From Arachnia propionica (lineage in GTDB: Bacteria > Actinomycetota > Actinomycetes > Propionibacteriales > Propionibacteriaceae), in contig NZ_RQZG01000002.1 in assembly GCF_003859805.1 (NCBI RefSeq), positions 124,001 to 188,000 of the forward strand: a DNA stretch of 64,000 nt, given 5' to 3'. Each line of letters starts with the position of its first letter. The stretch's first letter is position 1. This document shows, piece after piece, positions 63,839 to 64,000 of this stretch. Made by a program: the position numbers and the translations under genes. The notes beneath the pieces were generated by a model, which saw only the letters and a list, made by a program, of their open reading frames with translations, ran no database searches and was not told the origin of the DNA.

Positions 63839-64000
63839 TCCGAGTAGTGTTGGTGGACGACCAGGCCGTGGTGCGCGCCGGGTTCAGGGTGCTGCTGGAG
63901 TCCGAGCCGGACATCCAGGTGGTGGGTGAGGCCTCCGGTGGTCGTCAGGCCGTGCAGGTGGTGCAGCGGACCAACCCGGACGTGGTGTGCATGGATCTGC
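63835..64000 (+). CDS. NarL/FixJ response regulator, 3' end cut by window edge
   Basis: The 55 codons in the window encode the start of a receiver domain: MIRVVLVDDQAVVRAGFRVL with the acidic Asp pair, and NPDVVCMDL, where the phospho-acceptor Asp follows. It overlaps the kinase stop (ATGA), so the two are translationally coupled. The DNA-binding half is outside the window. Confidence 0.9.
   Translation, partial: MIRVVLVDDQAVVRAGFRVLLESEPDIQVVGEASGGRQAVQVVQRTNPDVVCMDL

Overview
The window comes from a high-GC actinobacterium. Visible codons end almost always in G or C. Several genes carry a -10 hexamer only 6-7 nt before the start codon (leaderless transcription). The groES-groEL promoter carries CIRCE elements, and the housekeeping backbone is the actinobacterial run rplM-rpsI-glmM-coaA-glmS-acpS-nnrD-tsaE/B-rimI-tsaD-groES-groEL-guaB-guaB3. 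A member of Propionibacteriaceae is the best guess, but this is inferred from gene order and style only.

Layout. 1-2.5 kb: guaB3 (cut by the window edge) and guaB. 2.6-5.1 kb: a cytochrome b5-like/TetR pair behind an 11-bp inverted-repeat operator, a TRIC-type channel protein and a Dyp-type peroxidase. 5.2-23.1 kb: a carbohydrate island with three paralogous right-handed beta-helix proteins, a sugar ABC importer without its ATPase, and a DeoR-led operon of GH4, GH38, an alkaline-phosphatase-superfamily enzyme, GH125 and a GH123-like/TPR fusion. 23.2-25.6 kb: an IS3-family remnant, then groEL-groES under two CIRCE boxes. 25.6-28.9 kb: 5-oxoprolinase genes pxpA and a fused pxpB-C, plus a protein of unknown function. 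29-33.4 kb: REP-like repeats, an alpha/beta hydrolase and a lactococcin-972-type bacteriocin locus. 33.5-35.8 kb: a THUMP-like methyltransferase, an S4 RNA-binding protein and a short pyrophosphatase. 35.8-42.1 kb: a dipeptide/oligopeptide ABC importer. 42.2-51.7 kb: the t6A/RimI cluster, a DEAD-box helicase, TetR/MFS, a GT4 mannosyltransferase, nnrD and acpS. 51.8-60.1 kb: glmS, nadE, coaA, glmM, a Tat-exported peptidoglycan-binding-like protein, rpsI and rplM. 60.6-64 kb: a membrane-anchored serine hydrolase followed by a two-component system (regulator cut by the window edge).

How it fits together. The island reads as a complete import-and-digest route for a mannose-rich glycan. Two Tat-exported beta-helix proteins could act outside the membrane, the lipoprotein-dependent ABC importer would bring fragments in, and signal-less GH38 (alpha-mannosidase), GH125 (exo-alpha-1,6-mannosidase), GH123-like (HexNAc-type) and GH4 enzymes would digest them in the cytoplasm. 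A phosphoesterase inside the same operon suggests that the glycan or its fragments are phosphorylated. The beta-helix genes share LacI-type operators rather than the DeoR-type control suggested for the catabolic operon. The accessory blocks sit between conserved core genes, and alr, usual between nnrD and tsaE, is absent here.
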